From Verrucomicrobiaceae bacterium (GTDB lineage Bacteria > Verrucomicrobiota > Verrucomicrobiia > Verrucomicrobiales > Verrucomicrobiaceae): a DNA stretch of 64,000 nt. Positions 1 through 7,577 of this stretch are shown here, in pieces (position 1 is the first letter of the stretch; each line of letters begins with the position of its first letter). The notes beneath the pieces were generated by a model. It ran no database searches and was not told where the DNA came from. It was given only the letters and a program-made list of their open reading frames with translations. Where the stretch lies: NCBI GenBank assembly GCA_015075365.1, contig JABTUN010000001.1, positions 2,604,001 to 2,668,000 on the forward strand. Direction: 5' to 3'. The position numbers and the translations under genes are program-made.

Positions 1-2048
1 CCACCGGACGGCTCAAGATCATGGACTTCGGCATCAGCCGCCGCATTGGCGACAGCTTCAGCCAGCTCACAGGGAAGGACAGCAGCGGCACGCTGCCCTA
101 CATGAGCCCGCAGCAGGTCATGGGCGAGCCTCCGGGCGCCAGCGACGACATCTACGGCCTCGGCGCGACTCTTTACGACCTGCTCAGCGGCAGCCCGCCT
201 TTCATCGGTGGTGCCTTGGAGATGCAGGTGCGTGAAAAGGCTCCACCTGCCATCGCCGCGCGTCGTGCGGAGGTGAATGCGTCCGTTGGGAAACCGGTGC
301 CGCAGGCTTGGGAATCGGCGGTGATGATCTGTCTGGCTAAATCACGCGAGAAACGCCCTGCCAATGCCGCCGCCGTCCGCGAAGCCATCCAAAGTGCTCC
401 GCCCAGTCCTCTGAGCGGGCCACTTGCGGCTGATGCCGAGACGCGCAAACGCGCCGCCCTGGACGAAAAGCGCCGCGAGGAGGAGCGCCAGATGGCGGAG
501 GAGCGGAAACGTGCGCGAGCCGCCGTGGAGGAGCCGCCGCCGCTGCAGGAGGCGCGGGCCGCTGCCACCAGCCCGGCGGGAGAGGTCTATGCCGAGTTCT
601 TCTCTCCGGATGCCAGCGGTTATTCCCCGCTGCGTCTGGCCTATCTGCCGGTTTCGCCCCGGGGCGCCTGGATGGACCGCCGCCACGAGGCGGATCAGAT
701 CGCACGCCGGCTCAGCCCGCTCGTCCAAGGCATCCCCGCCGTCTCATCCTCGGTCGCCGCCTTTGCCATGGCCCGGCGGCATCAGGTGAACCACGGGATG
801 ATGGTTTGCTGCGAGGTGAGACCGGATCATGTGTGCTGCTCGTGGCTGGAGATCGAGCATGGCGTGTACCAGGAGTTTGCCACCTGGAGCATCGACAGCA
901 CGGGGTTGGCGGCTGACCGCCTGGCCGCGCGTGTGCAGGCCTCGCTCGAGGCGATGCGCACGCACACCCACCGCGATCCCGCGCGCATCCAGGGCTGGGG
1001 CGTCACCCATAGTGGCAGCGCCACGCGTGCGCTGGCGCGCGACCTGTCCGAAAAGCTGCCGGGCACCGCCTGGCTCTGGAAGGAGGACCTGCCGGCCGCG
1101 CTGGCCGGTGCGCAGGCGGGGCCGCAACTCAGTGATGTCCTGCTGCTGCGTGTGGTGCCGTATGCCTTGAGCGTGCGGCTGCCGGACCAGTCCTTGCTGC
1201 CGCTGATGCAGCGTTTTTCCACGCTTCCGGCAGGCCGCTCGCTGGATCTGTCCTGGCCCGGCGACCGCGATCTTTCCTCCACGCGCATCGAGATTGTCGA
1301 GGAGACGGACCGTGGCGTGGTGCCGGTGAAATCCCAGGCCATGGCCCGCTCCCTCTGCCGCGTGCAAAACAACCGCGTCCAGACCACGCTCCGGCTGGAC
1401 ATCGACGCGGGCTGGCAGGTCAGCCTCACCCTGGATCCTCCTCCGGGAGCGGAAAAGCCGGGGCCTTCGGCCAGCAGCACTGCCTCCAGACCTTCGGCAA
1501 ACGTTCCATCCTCCCCCGCCGCCGCGCCGGCAGCACCTGCGTCCGCACCGGATTCGGGATCGAACTACAAACGCCGTGGTTTCTTCATCGGCGACGGCAC
1601 CTCTGCGTCAGCACCGGACTCGGGATCGAACCACGACGGGATCGCCACCATCCTGACGGCCATCCTCATTGTCGGCACCTTCATCGCCGCGCTCGTGCTG
1701 CGCCCGGACTGGGACAACGTCGCCTACTGGCGGAACGGCACGATCGTTCTGCTGCTGCTCCAGCTCTGCGCCTGCGGAGCCGAGAAGAACGGCGATGAAA
1801 TCTCCAAGCGCTTGCTCGGTCCGGTCGTGGTCACGCTCATCGCGGCCATTTTGTTCGCCATCACCGCGTGGATCTGGCCGAAGGAGACTGCCGCTGAATA
1901 CGGTCCGAACGCCCGCGTGCGGCGCATCGGGAACAATAAAGTCTACACTGCGCCGGAAGTCCCCAAAGGCGAAGCGGCACCATCCCCCTTGCCCTCTGCC
2001 GGCTTGGACGAACCCAAGGCCTCGTCCCGGCTGGAAGACATCAAGTAG
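1..2048 (+). CDS. Ser/Thr protein kinase (5' truncated by window) with degenerate Hsp70-like domain and membrane helices
   Basis: The reading frame is already open at base 3 and reads TGRLKIMDFGIS, so the window begins just before the DFG motif; the N-lobe and HRD loop lie upstream. The activation segment (GTLPYMSPQQVMGE) and the rest of the C-lobe run to about base 390. A charged linker follows. From about 580 to 1440 the protein resembles a worn Hsp70: a stretch like the actin-fold nucleotide-binding domain, then DVLLLRVVPYALSVRL, which lines up with the DnaK segment DVLLLDVTPLSLGIET at the start of the substrate-binding domain. Three hydrophobic helices lie near 1640-1700, 1735-1785 and 1821-1883, with a short hydrophilic tail. 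The kinase assignment is firm. The Hsp70 relation is inferred from motif order, and typical phosphate-binding loops are not evident, so that domain may be a binding module rather than an ATPase. Confidence 0.9.
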   Translation, partial: TGRLKIMDFGISRRIGDSFSQLTGKDSSGTLPYMSPQQVMGEPPGASDDIYGLGATLYDLLSGSPPFIGGALEMQVREKAPPAIAARRAEVNASVGKPVPQAWESAVMICLAKSREKRPANAAAVREAIQSAPPSPLSGPLAADAETRKRAALDEKRREEERQMAEERKRARAAVEEPPPLQEARAAATSPAGEVYAEFFSPDASGYSPLRLAYLPVSPRGAWMDRRHEADQIARRLSPLVQGIPAVSSSVAAFAMARRHQVNHGMMVCCEVRPDHVCCSWLEIEHGVYQEFATWSIDSTGLAADRLAARVQASLEAMRTHTHRDPARIQGWGVTHSGSATRALARDLSEKLPGTAWLWKEDLPAALAGAQAGPQLSDVLLLRVVPYALSVRLPDQSLLPLMQRFSTLPAGRSLDLSWPGDRDLSSTRIEIVEETDRGVVPVKSQAMARSLCRVQNNRVQTTLRLDIDAGWQVSLTLDPPPGAEKPGPSASSTASRPSANVPSSPAAAPAAPASAPDSGSNYKRRGFFIGDGTSASAPDSGSNHDGIATILTAILIVGTFIAALVLRPDWDNVAYWRNGTIVLLLLQLCACGAEKNGDEISKRLLGPVVVTLIAAILFAITAWIWPKETAAEYGPNARVRRIGNNKVYTAPEVPKGEAAPSPLPSAGLDEPKASSRLEDIK
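393..424. repeat. Palindromic repeat copy 1, inside the kinase coding sequence
   Basis: AGTGCTCCGCCCAG, loop TCCT, then CTGAGCGGGCCACT. Eleven of 14 stem positions are Watson-Crick pairs and one is G-U. It encodes part of SAPPSPLSGPL just after the kinase C-lobe. The same family occurs at 3256-3287 and at both ends of 21489-21622. Confidence 0.6.
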
Positions 2049-2211
2049 GTCTTCCACCTGATCTCAGTCTGGTGACGCCTCAGACGCGTGTGATCCTTTT
2101 CTGCGAGCATCCTCACAGATCGTTTCGTTACCCGGAAAAACTTCCCGCTGGCCTCTTTCCTTCCCGCCCGTTTCGCATCTAAAATCAGCAATCCCAAATC
2201 AGAAATTCCGA
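2049..2211 (+). promoter_or_regulatory. Intergenic leader of the second kinase with shared upstream motif
   Basis: This 163-bp gap holds GTTACCCGGA (2127-2136), then a 24-bp stretch (2137-2160, starting AAAACTTCCCGCTGG) that is repeated exactly at 13294-13317 upstream of the FHA/transglutaminase gene, and then GTTTCGC (2170-2176). The last 35 bases before the ATG are A-rich and have no Shine-Dalgarno match. A promoter or operator role is inferred from the exact repetition upstream of two signalling genes. Confidence 0.4.
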
Positions 2212-4653
2212 ATGCCTCACGATCCCTTCTTGAACCAGTCGCAAGACCGCGGCGGGCCGCAGATGCCCTCGCTGAAGGCCGGGCAGTGGCTTTTCAACCG
2301 CCGCTATGAGCTGCTGCGGCCGCTCGGCGCGGGCGGGATGGGCGTGGTGTGGCTGGCGCGGGATCACACGGAGGAGGTCGAGGTGGCGTTGAAGTTCCTG
2401 CCCACCATCCTCGTGCTGCAAGAGGGCGAAATGAAGCGGCTGAAGGAGGAGGTGCGCGCGGGCAAGGAGCTGCGCCATCCCGGCATCGTGGCCACCTACG
2501 GCCTGGAGGTGGAGGACAGCACCGCCGCCATCGTCATGGAGTATGTGCCCGGCAAAACGCTCATGGAACGGCTGGAGGCGCAGGCGCGCGGCTTTTTCGA
2601 GCCGGCGGAGATCACCGGCTGGCTGCGCGGCATCGCGGAGGCCATCGACTACCTGCACACCGGGGCGAAACGCGTCCACCGCGACCTCAAGCCCGCGAAC
2701 ATCATCGTCGATGCCGCGGGCGAGGCGCGGCTGATGGACTTCGGCATCAGCCACCGCATCCAGGAGGGCGTGACGCGGCAGAGTCTGAGTAATGTAGTCC
2801 CGGCTTCAGCCGGTTCTGAGCCAGAGCCGGCTAAAGCCGGAACTACGAACAACAGCAGCAGCACGCTGGCCTACGCCAGCCCGCAGCAGATCACGGGAAA
2901 GCCCGCGCATCCCGCCGACGACCTCTACAGCCTCGGAGCGACGTTGTATGAGCTGCTCACCGGCACGCCGCCGTTTTATCGCGGCGGGACGGAGGCCGTG
3001 GGCCTCCAGATCAAAACGGAGCCGCCGACGCCCATCCACGAGCGCCGCGCCGAACTCGTTCATGAAGGCGCAAATGCCTCCACAGGTGAAAACGTGCCTG
3101 AGGCGGTCGAAAAGGCCGTCCTGGCCTGTCTGGCGAAAACGCGTGAGCAACGGCCCGCGAGCGCCAGCAGAGTAATCCAGAGCTTTAGCTCGCCAAGCGC
3201 ACCGAAACGCCCATCCACGCCCGGCTCGTCTGAAGTTTCGCCTGCCAAACCTACGCGCGTTCCGCCCAGAGGACTGAGCGGACCACTCTGGCGCGCTCTC
3301 GCCGCCCTGCTCCTCCTCGCCGCCGCCGGGTGGGCTTGGAAGGCGTTCTTCCCGCCGGACAACCGCCTCGATCAACTGCCGCACTCGCCGAAAGACCTGG
3401 AGGAAGCGGCGAGCCGGAAAGCGGTAGTCGAGATGGCCATGAAGAACAGATTTGAAGAATTGAAAGGCGAATCCCATGCTGCGGAGCAAACACCGGAAAA
3501 ACATTTCTCGGAAAGCGCTAATGCCAAATCATCATCCCAGCCTGCAACTGCAACCCGCACTGATCGCGGAAATGTGCAGCAGTCATCGCAACCCAAACCA
3601 CGTCCCCAATTAGCAAGCGACCAAACCAACGGTCTTGGAGCAGCAAAATTTATTGCTGAAAACTACCTCCGTGCGGTAGTCGAGCAAAAGTGGAGTGAAG
3701 CAGCCGCCATGCTCGCTCCCGACTCATTGGCTCGCAAGCAAAACGAAGCGATAGCTGAACTCGCCCAATTGAAGGCGAATGGGGAAGTTGAGCAAAAGCT
3801 AAAATCGTGGGGAGTCAAAGATGCATCAGAGCTGAAGGCAATGTCCCCTTGCCAGTTCTACATCATCGATCGAGTCGCCTATTCGTCACGCTCAACGCGC
3901 GACCCTTTAGTCCGGAAGCAAAAAACAGAATCGCTTCGGATTCACACCCTCGGCATCTTCCCGGAGGGTGGAGAATCCGCCGTTCATTGCGTCATCAGGA
4001 CATCCATGCAGGCCGGGAACACGCTCATTAGTGAACTGTTTTTGATCACTATGAAACGAGGGGCTGACAACATCCTTCACATTGTCCCTGATGCGATACG
4101 GCCTGTGACAACCCCTTTAGGGGGCGACAAATCGAGACTGACCGTCAGCTTGCAGAATCCACAGCTGGCTTCACCCATGATAAACAGCTACTTTACAGCC
4201 ATCGTAAACGAGGACTGGCAATCGGCGTCACGCGTAATCCTTCCAAGCGCACTTGCAGAGAGGCGGCTTGAGGCAATAAACAGAATCCAGTCGGCACCCA
4301 CAATGTCAGAGGAAACCGCACTCTTACAAAAGCTGGGTGCGAACAGCCTGGGTGAACTGCAGAAGCTAACGCCGGAGGAGTTCTACATAAGAGACAGGCA
4401 ATCTTACCACGCAGGAATTTCAGTCACCGATTTGGACAAGGATAAAAAGAAAAACTCGCTGAGGGTCATGATCATCGGAATAGCTGAAGAGAAAGAGCGG
4501 AACTATCAGCATGTCGTTGTTAGAACGTATATGGAGACCACAACGACGGGCATATCAGAGCTCTTTTTGATAAGCCTGGCAGCCACGGACCAGCCGAATG
4601 TCATGCTAATTGATCCAAACGCTTTAAAAGCTCAACAAATGGATCTGCGTTAG
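2212..4653 (+). CDS. Membrane Ser/Thr protein kinase with duplicated NTF2-like C-terminal domains
   Basis: The 813-residue protein has a complete Hanks-type kinase: glycine loop LGAGGMGVV (about 38-46), VALK lysine (about 60), HRD at 156-158 with DLKPAN, DFG at 176-178, and activation-segment motif YASPQQ. One hydrophobic helix (about 364-384) separates it from the C-terminal half. That half holds two copies of a roughly 150-residue domain, each starting NYLRAVVEQKWSEAA-like or SYFTAIVNEDWQSAS-like and ending in SELFLI. They look NTF2/SnoaL-like and probably face the periplasm. The start MPHDPFLNQSQD matches the paralogue at 15098. An 18-residue insertion in the activation loop comes from a palindromic repeat (2794-2846). 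GC falls from about 73% in the kinase (bases 2581-2640) to about 43% in the tail (4441-4500), suggesting a separately acquired tail. Confidence 0.95.
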   Translation: MPHDPFLNQSQDRGGPQMPSLKAGQWLFNRRYELLRPLGAGGMGVVWLARDHTEEVEVALKFLPTILVLQEGEMKRLKEEVRAGKELRHPGIVATYGLEVEDSTAAIVMEYVPGKTLMERLEAQARGFFEPAEITGWLRGIAEAIDYLHTGAKRVHRDLKPANIIVDAAGEARLMDFGISHRIQEGVTRQSLSNVVPASAGSEPEPAKAGTTNNSSSTLAYASPQQITGKPAHPADDLYSLGATLYELLTGTPPFYRGGTEAVGLQIKTEPPTPIHERRAELVHEGANASTGENVPEAVEKAVLACLAKTREQRPASASRVIQSFSSPSAPKRPSTPGSSEVSPAKPTRVPPRGLSGPLWRALAALLLLAAAGWAWKAFFPPDNRLDQLPHSPKDLEEAASRKAVVEMAMKNRFEELKGESHAAEQTPEKHFSESANAKSSSQPATATRTDRGNVQQSSQPKPRPQLASDQTNGLGAAKFIAENYLRAVVEQKWSEAAAMLAPDSLARKQNEAIAELAQLKANGEVEQKLKSWGVKDASELKAMSPCQFYIIDRVAYSSRSTRDPLVRKQKTESLRIHTLGIFPEGGESAVHCVIRTSMQAGNTLISELFLITMKRGADNILHIVPDAIRPVTTPLGGDKSRLTVSLQNPQLASPMINSYFTAIVNEDWQSASRVILPSALAERRLEAINRIQSAPTMSEETALLQKLGANSLGELQKLTPEEFYIRDRQSYHAGISVTDLDKDKKKNSLRVMIIGIAEEKERNYQHVVVRTYMETTTTGISELFLISLAATDQPNVMLIDPNALKAQQMDLR
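2794..2846. repeat. 53-bp palindromic repeat inserted in frame in a kinase activation loop
   Basis: The left arm GTAGTCCCGGCTTCAGCCGG and right arm CCGGCTAAAGCCGGAACTAC pair over 20 positions with only two G-U-compatible differences. With one flanking base it makes 18 codons (residues 195-212). The paralogue at 15098 lacks them: its loop runs from ISHRIKEG through a short linker directly to [13 protein letters not shown] saw no other copy of this sequence in the window. Confidence 0.85.
3256..3287. repeat. Palindromic repeat copy 2, inside the kinase coding sequence
   Basis: CGTTCCGCCCAG, loop AGGA, CTGAGCGGACCACT. It is the same family as 393-424 in the opposite loop orientation (AGGA versus TCCT). 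It encodes VPPRGLSGPL just before the transmembrane helix, the same place relative to the kinase domain as copy 1 in the first kinase. Confidence 0.6.
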
Positions 4654-4704
4654 TCAATAATTACGCATGTCTGTTTTAACTCAAACACCGCAGTTGAATT
4701 CCCC

Positions 4705-5991
4705 TTGACCGCCTCCCCCGCCAGTCTCCTCACGCTCTCCGTCCAGCTCCCGGCGCGCTGGGCGGTGGGGACGGCGCGGTCGGTGAAGGTGACGCTGGGG
4801 AATGTGTGCGCGGCGGATTTGAAGAATGTGCGGCTGCGCACGGGCTGGCGCGGGCTGGAGCCGCCGGAGAGCCGCTGGTGTGTGGTGGGCACGCTGCGGC
4901 GCGGCGCGATCCTTGACGAGACGGTGCCGGTGACGGCGCCGATGCCGGGCGAAAACCAGTTCCAGATGGAATTGCGCGCGGACCTGGGCCCTTACCTCCA
5001 ACTGGAGCTGTGGAGCGGCAAGCTCGATGTCACCGCGCGCACGCCGCCGGGCGCGGAGGGCGCGGTGAAGGTCGTGTTCGAGAATTCCGGCATCTCAGGG
5101 GACAAACTGGGCCAGGGGCAGCTCGCTGCCGAGGGCGCGGCCAGCATCGGCCATCAGGTGCACTTTCACGGCAGCAATGCCACGGCGGATTTCGAGCGCT
5201 GGCTGGCGGAGGACCCGCTGCTGGGCCAGATGCGGCCGCTGCCGCTCTACATCGCCCAGGAGACCTGCCTGCCGTGGAAGACGCCAAGCGAGATCGAGCT
5301 GGCGGGCATCGCGCGCGGGGAGTTTCGCATGGGCGCGGCCCCGGACGACCGGGAGGCGGAGCCGGAGGAGCGCATCCGCCGGGAGGTGAGCCTCACGCGC
5401 AGCTTCTGGATGTCCCGCCACCTCATCACCAACGCGCAATACAGCGCCGTGACCCATGCGCCCACGCCGGTGAAACTGGCCGGCCACAAGGCGGACCACA
5501 TGCCCGTGGCGAATGTGACCTGGGACCAGGCGATGGCCTTCTGCAAGCGCCTCACGGAGCGCGAGCGCGCCGCCGGTGTGCTGCCGCCGGGCTATGCCTA
5601 CCGCCTGCCCACCGAGGCGGAGTGGGAGCACGCCTGCCGCGCGGGCGACACGGCACCACGTTACGGCCCGCTGGAAAAAATCGGCTCCACGCAGGCCAAT
5701 GGCGGCCGCATGATGGAGGTGGGCCGCTTTGAGCCGAATGCCTGGGGCTTGCACGACATGCTGGGCCTCGTCTTTGAATGGTGCCTCGATGCGCACGCGC
5801 CCTACAACCTCTTTGAAGTGACGGACCCCTTCTGCGCGGAAGGACCGGCCGGCCAGCCGCTCAAACGCGTCGTGCGCGGCGGCTGCTACCAGGGGCCGGA
5901 CACCTACGCGCGTGCCTCCGCCCGCCTCGGTCGTGAACCCGGCGGCGCCTCCCACCGCATTGGCTTCCGCGTCGTGCTGGCGCGGGAGTAA
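4705..5991 (+). CDS. SUMF1 (formylglycine-generating-enzyme-like) domain protein
   Basis: The 428-residue protein has an N-terminal Ig-like region (about 1-190) and a C-terminal SUMF1/FGE-sulfatase domain (about 195-427). Family hallmarks are visible: FRMGAAPDD near the start, NVTWDQAMAFCKRL, YRLPTEAEWEHACRAG, LHDMLGLVFEWC and RVVRGGCYQGP, ending in GFRVVLARE. True formylglycine synthases need specific cysteines. Most bacterial SUMF1 proteins are of unknown or binding function, so the activity is open. There is no signal peptide. The start is TTG, preceded by no clear ribosome site. The N-terminal module, including an SGDK..G segment, resembles that of the FHA protein on the opposite strand at 6156-7556, with which it converges. 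It lies 51 bp behind a kinase, and SUMF1 proteins are often found near bacterial kinases. Confidence 0.88.
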   Translation: MTASPASLLTLSVQLPARWAVGTARSVKVTLGNVCAADLKNVRLRTGWRGLEPPESRWCVVGTLRRGAILDETVPVTAPMPGENQFQMELRADLGPYLQLELWSGKLDVTARTPPGAEGAVKVVFENSGISGDKLGQGQLAAEGAASIGHQVHFHGSNATADFERWLAEDPLLGQMRPLPLYIAQETCLPWKTPSEIELAGIARGEFRMGAAPDDREAEPEERIRREVSLTRSFWMSRHLITNAQYSAVTHAPTPVKLAGHKADHMPVANVTWDQAMAFCKRLTERERAAGVLPPGYAYRLPTEAEWEHACRAGDTAPRYGPLEKIGSTQANGGRMMEVGRFEPNAWGLHDMLGLVFEWCLDAHAPYNLFEVTDPFCAEGPAGQPLKRVVRGGCYQGPDTYARASARLGREPGGASHRIGFRVVLARE

Positions 5992-6033
5992 AATCCAGAC
6001 TTGGAGACAGGGAGAAGAGGAGACTTGGAGAAG

Positions 6034-6059
6034 GGCATGGCCCGGGATCGGGCCCTGTC
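6034..6059. terminator. GC-rich hairpin between convergent genes
   Basis: GGCCCG, loop GGAT, CGGGCC forms a perfect 6-bp stem (6039-6054), extendable outward past one mismatch. It sits in the 164-bp gap between converging genes and could stop transcription from either side, but there is no T-run. Confidence 0.4.
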
Positions 6060-6155
6060 GATTGAATGGCCGAAAATCGTCCGCTCATCAACTGGCCGCA
6101 TCCGCTCCACAGTTTGCGGCGTCGGCTCCACCGAAGCGGGCTTATCCGCGACGCA

Positions 6156-7556
6156 TTACCCCGCCTTTGCCACGCCAAGCACACTCTTTCCGATGGTCAG
6201 CGTCATGCCGCTGCGCAGCGGGGCCATCTGGCCGGGGAGGATGGCGATGGGCTGGCCGTCCTGCACGTGGGGATCGCTGAGGGTGACCTCGCCGCGCGGG
6301 GAGATGACCTCGATCCAGTAGCAGCCGCGGAAGTAGTGAAAAAAGCCGTGGCAGGGGGCCAGCAGGTCCTCCGCCGGGTCGTCTGGAAGCCGCACGGCGG
6401 CATCCAGGGCGGAGCCGAAGGGCGCGAGACGCGTGAACCAGACGGTGTGCCAGAAGCTGGGCGCGGAATTCGGCCACTTGAAGACAGCGTGGCCCCAGGA
6501 GGGCCGCTCGACATCGGCGTGATGCGCGGTGGGCGTGGTGCCGGCCCATTCCTGGAGATTGATGAGACGCGCGTCCTGATGCAGCGCGGGGTTCAAGTCC
6601 ACGGAGAGCCGCAAATCAGCCGGCGCGGTGCCCAGGCTCATCATCTGGCCGGGTGCCAGCAGCATGAGCGCGCCGCTGGGCACGAACTGCGCGCCGACAT
6701 GCACGACATTGCCGCTGGTGATGTTTTCCACCTGGATCTGGCCCTCCTTGCTGACAGAGAGGCGCGCGTGCTTCCGGCTCATGCCGGCGGACATGGCGTC
6801 ATTGGACGGATTGCCGGGCATGAAGCGCGTGACGAGATCGACATCCGACGAGCTGCGCCCGAGCACCAGCGGCTGGCCGCCGCCTTTGAGCCGCCAGCCG
6901 CGCACGGCGGGATCGGTGGCGGAGGAGGGAGAATCAGCCAGCGGGCGCAGCGAGAGGGAACTCATCGGCTCATACACGCGCAGGAGCGGATGCGGGATGC
7001 GGCGGCGGTCGGAGACGACAAACATGTCCGTGGTGCCGAATCCGCGCAGGCGGATGGCCTGGAACTGCACGGGGAAGGCGGCGGAGAGCAGGTCATTGAG
7101 CGTGCGCACCTCGCCGAGGCTGTTGGTGACGTTGATGCTGACATCCCCCTTCACCGCGCCGAACTCCGCCTTGTCACCGGAGCTGCGGTGGCTCTGCACG
7201 TCGCGGATGATGTTGGTGACGTTGATCTCGTTGGCCGGTTTCTCAAAGATGGTCATGCCCTCCCAGTTCCCCACCAGCGCGGCGCTGATGTCATTGTCCC
7301 CGGGCTCGACGACGATGCCCAGCGGCCGGCTGCCGGCGCGCACGGGGTTGATGGAGACGGTGACATCCTGATAACCGCCAGGCTGCACGGCCTCAAAGGG
7401 CACCGCGACCTCCGGCGGATCAAAGTCCGGGCAGGTGAAGGTGACGACGGGCGCGCGCAGCGGCGTGGAGTCGTCATTGATGAGCCGCGCGTAAAAGAAG
7501 CTGCCGAAACCGGCGACGAAGACCTTCGGGAAGGCGAGTTGGAGGGTGATGGGCAC
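6156..7556 (-). CDS. Tandem FHA-domain protein
   Basis: The 466-residue protein has an Ig-like N-terminal module (about 1-180) and a canonical FHA domain at about 220-320: LGRSSSDVD, then MSRKHARLSV, then ITSGNVVHVG. GR, SRKH and the downstream N are the phosphothreonine-binding signature. A second, degenerate FHA-like sandwich fills the C-terminus (FGSALDAAVRL, CHGFFHYFRGCYWIEV, LRSGMTLTIG) without the SxxH pair. There is no signal peptide, so it is probably cytoplasmic. The kinase at 7578-9821 lies 21 bp upstream on the same strand, so the two are likely co-transcribed. The natural inference is that the first FHA domain reads phosphothreonine on a neighbouring kinase or its substrate. The N-terminal module resembles that of the SUMF1 protein at 4705. 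Confidence 0.9.
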   Translation of the reverse strand: MPITLQLAFPKVFVAGFGSFFYARLINDDSTPLRAPVVTFTCPDFDPPEVAVPFEAVQPGGYQDVTVSINPVRAGSRPLGIVVEPGDNDISAALVGNWEGMTIFEKPANEINVTNIIRDVQSHRSSGDKAEFGAVKGDVSINVTNSLGEVRTLNDLLSAAFPVQFQAIRLRGFGTTDMFVVSDRRRIPHPLLRVYEPMSSLSLRPLADSPSSATDPAVRGWRLKGGGQPLVLGRSSSDVDLVTRFMPGNPSNDAMSAGMSRKHARLSVSKEGQIQVENITSGNVVHVGAQFVPSGALMLLAPGQMMSLGTAPADLRLSVDLNPALHQDARLINLQEWAGTTPTAHHADVERPSWGHAVFKWPNSAPSFWHTVWFTRLAPFGSALDAAVRLPDDPAEDLLAPCHGFFHYFRGCYWIEVISPRGEVTLSDPHVQDGQPIAILPGQMAPLRSGMTLTIGKSVLGVAKAG

Positions 7557-7577
7557 GGGGTGAGAAGAGGGCCGCGG

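Noticed and set aside
4705..5991. True sulfatase-activating formylglycine enzyme
   Set aside because: The fold fits, but no sulfatase gene is in the window and the catalytic cysteines could not be confirmed; only the SUMF1 domain is claimed.
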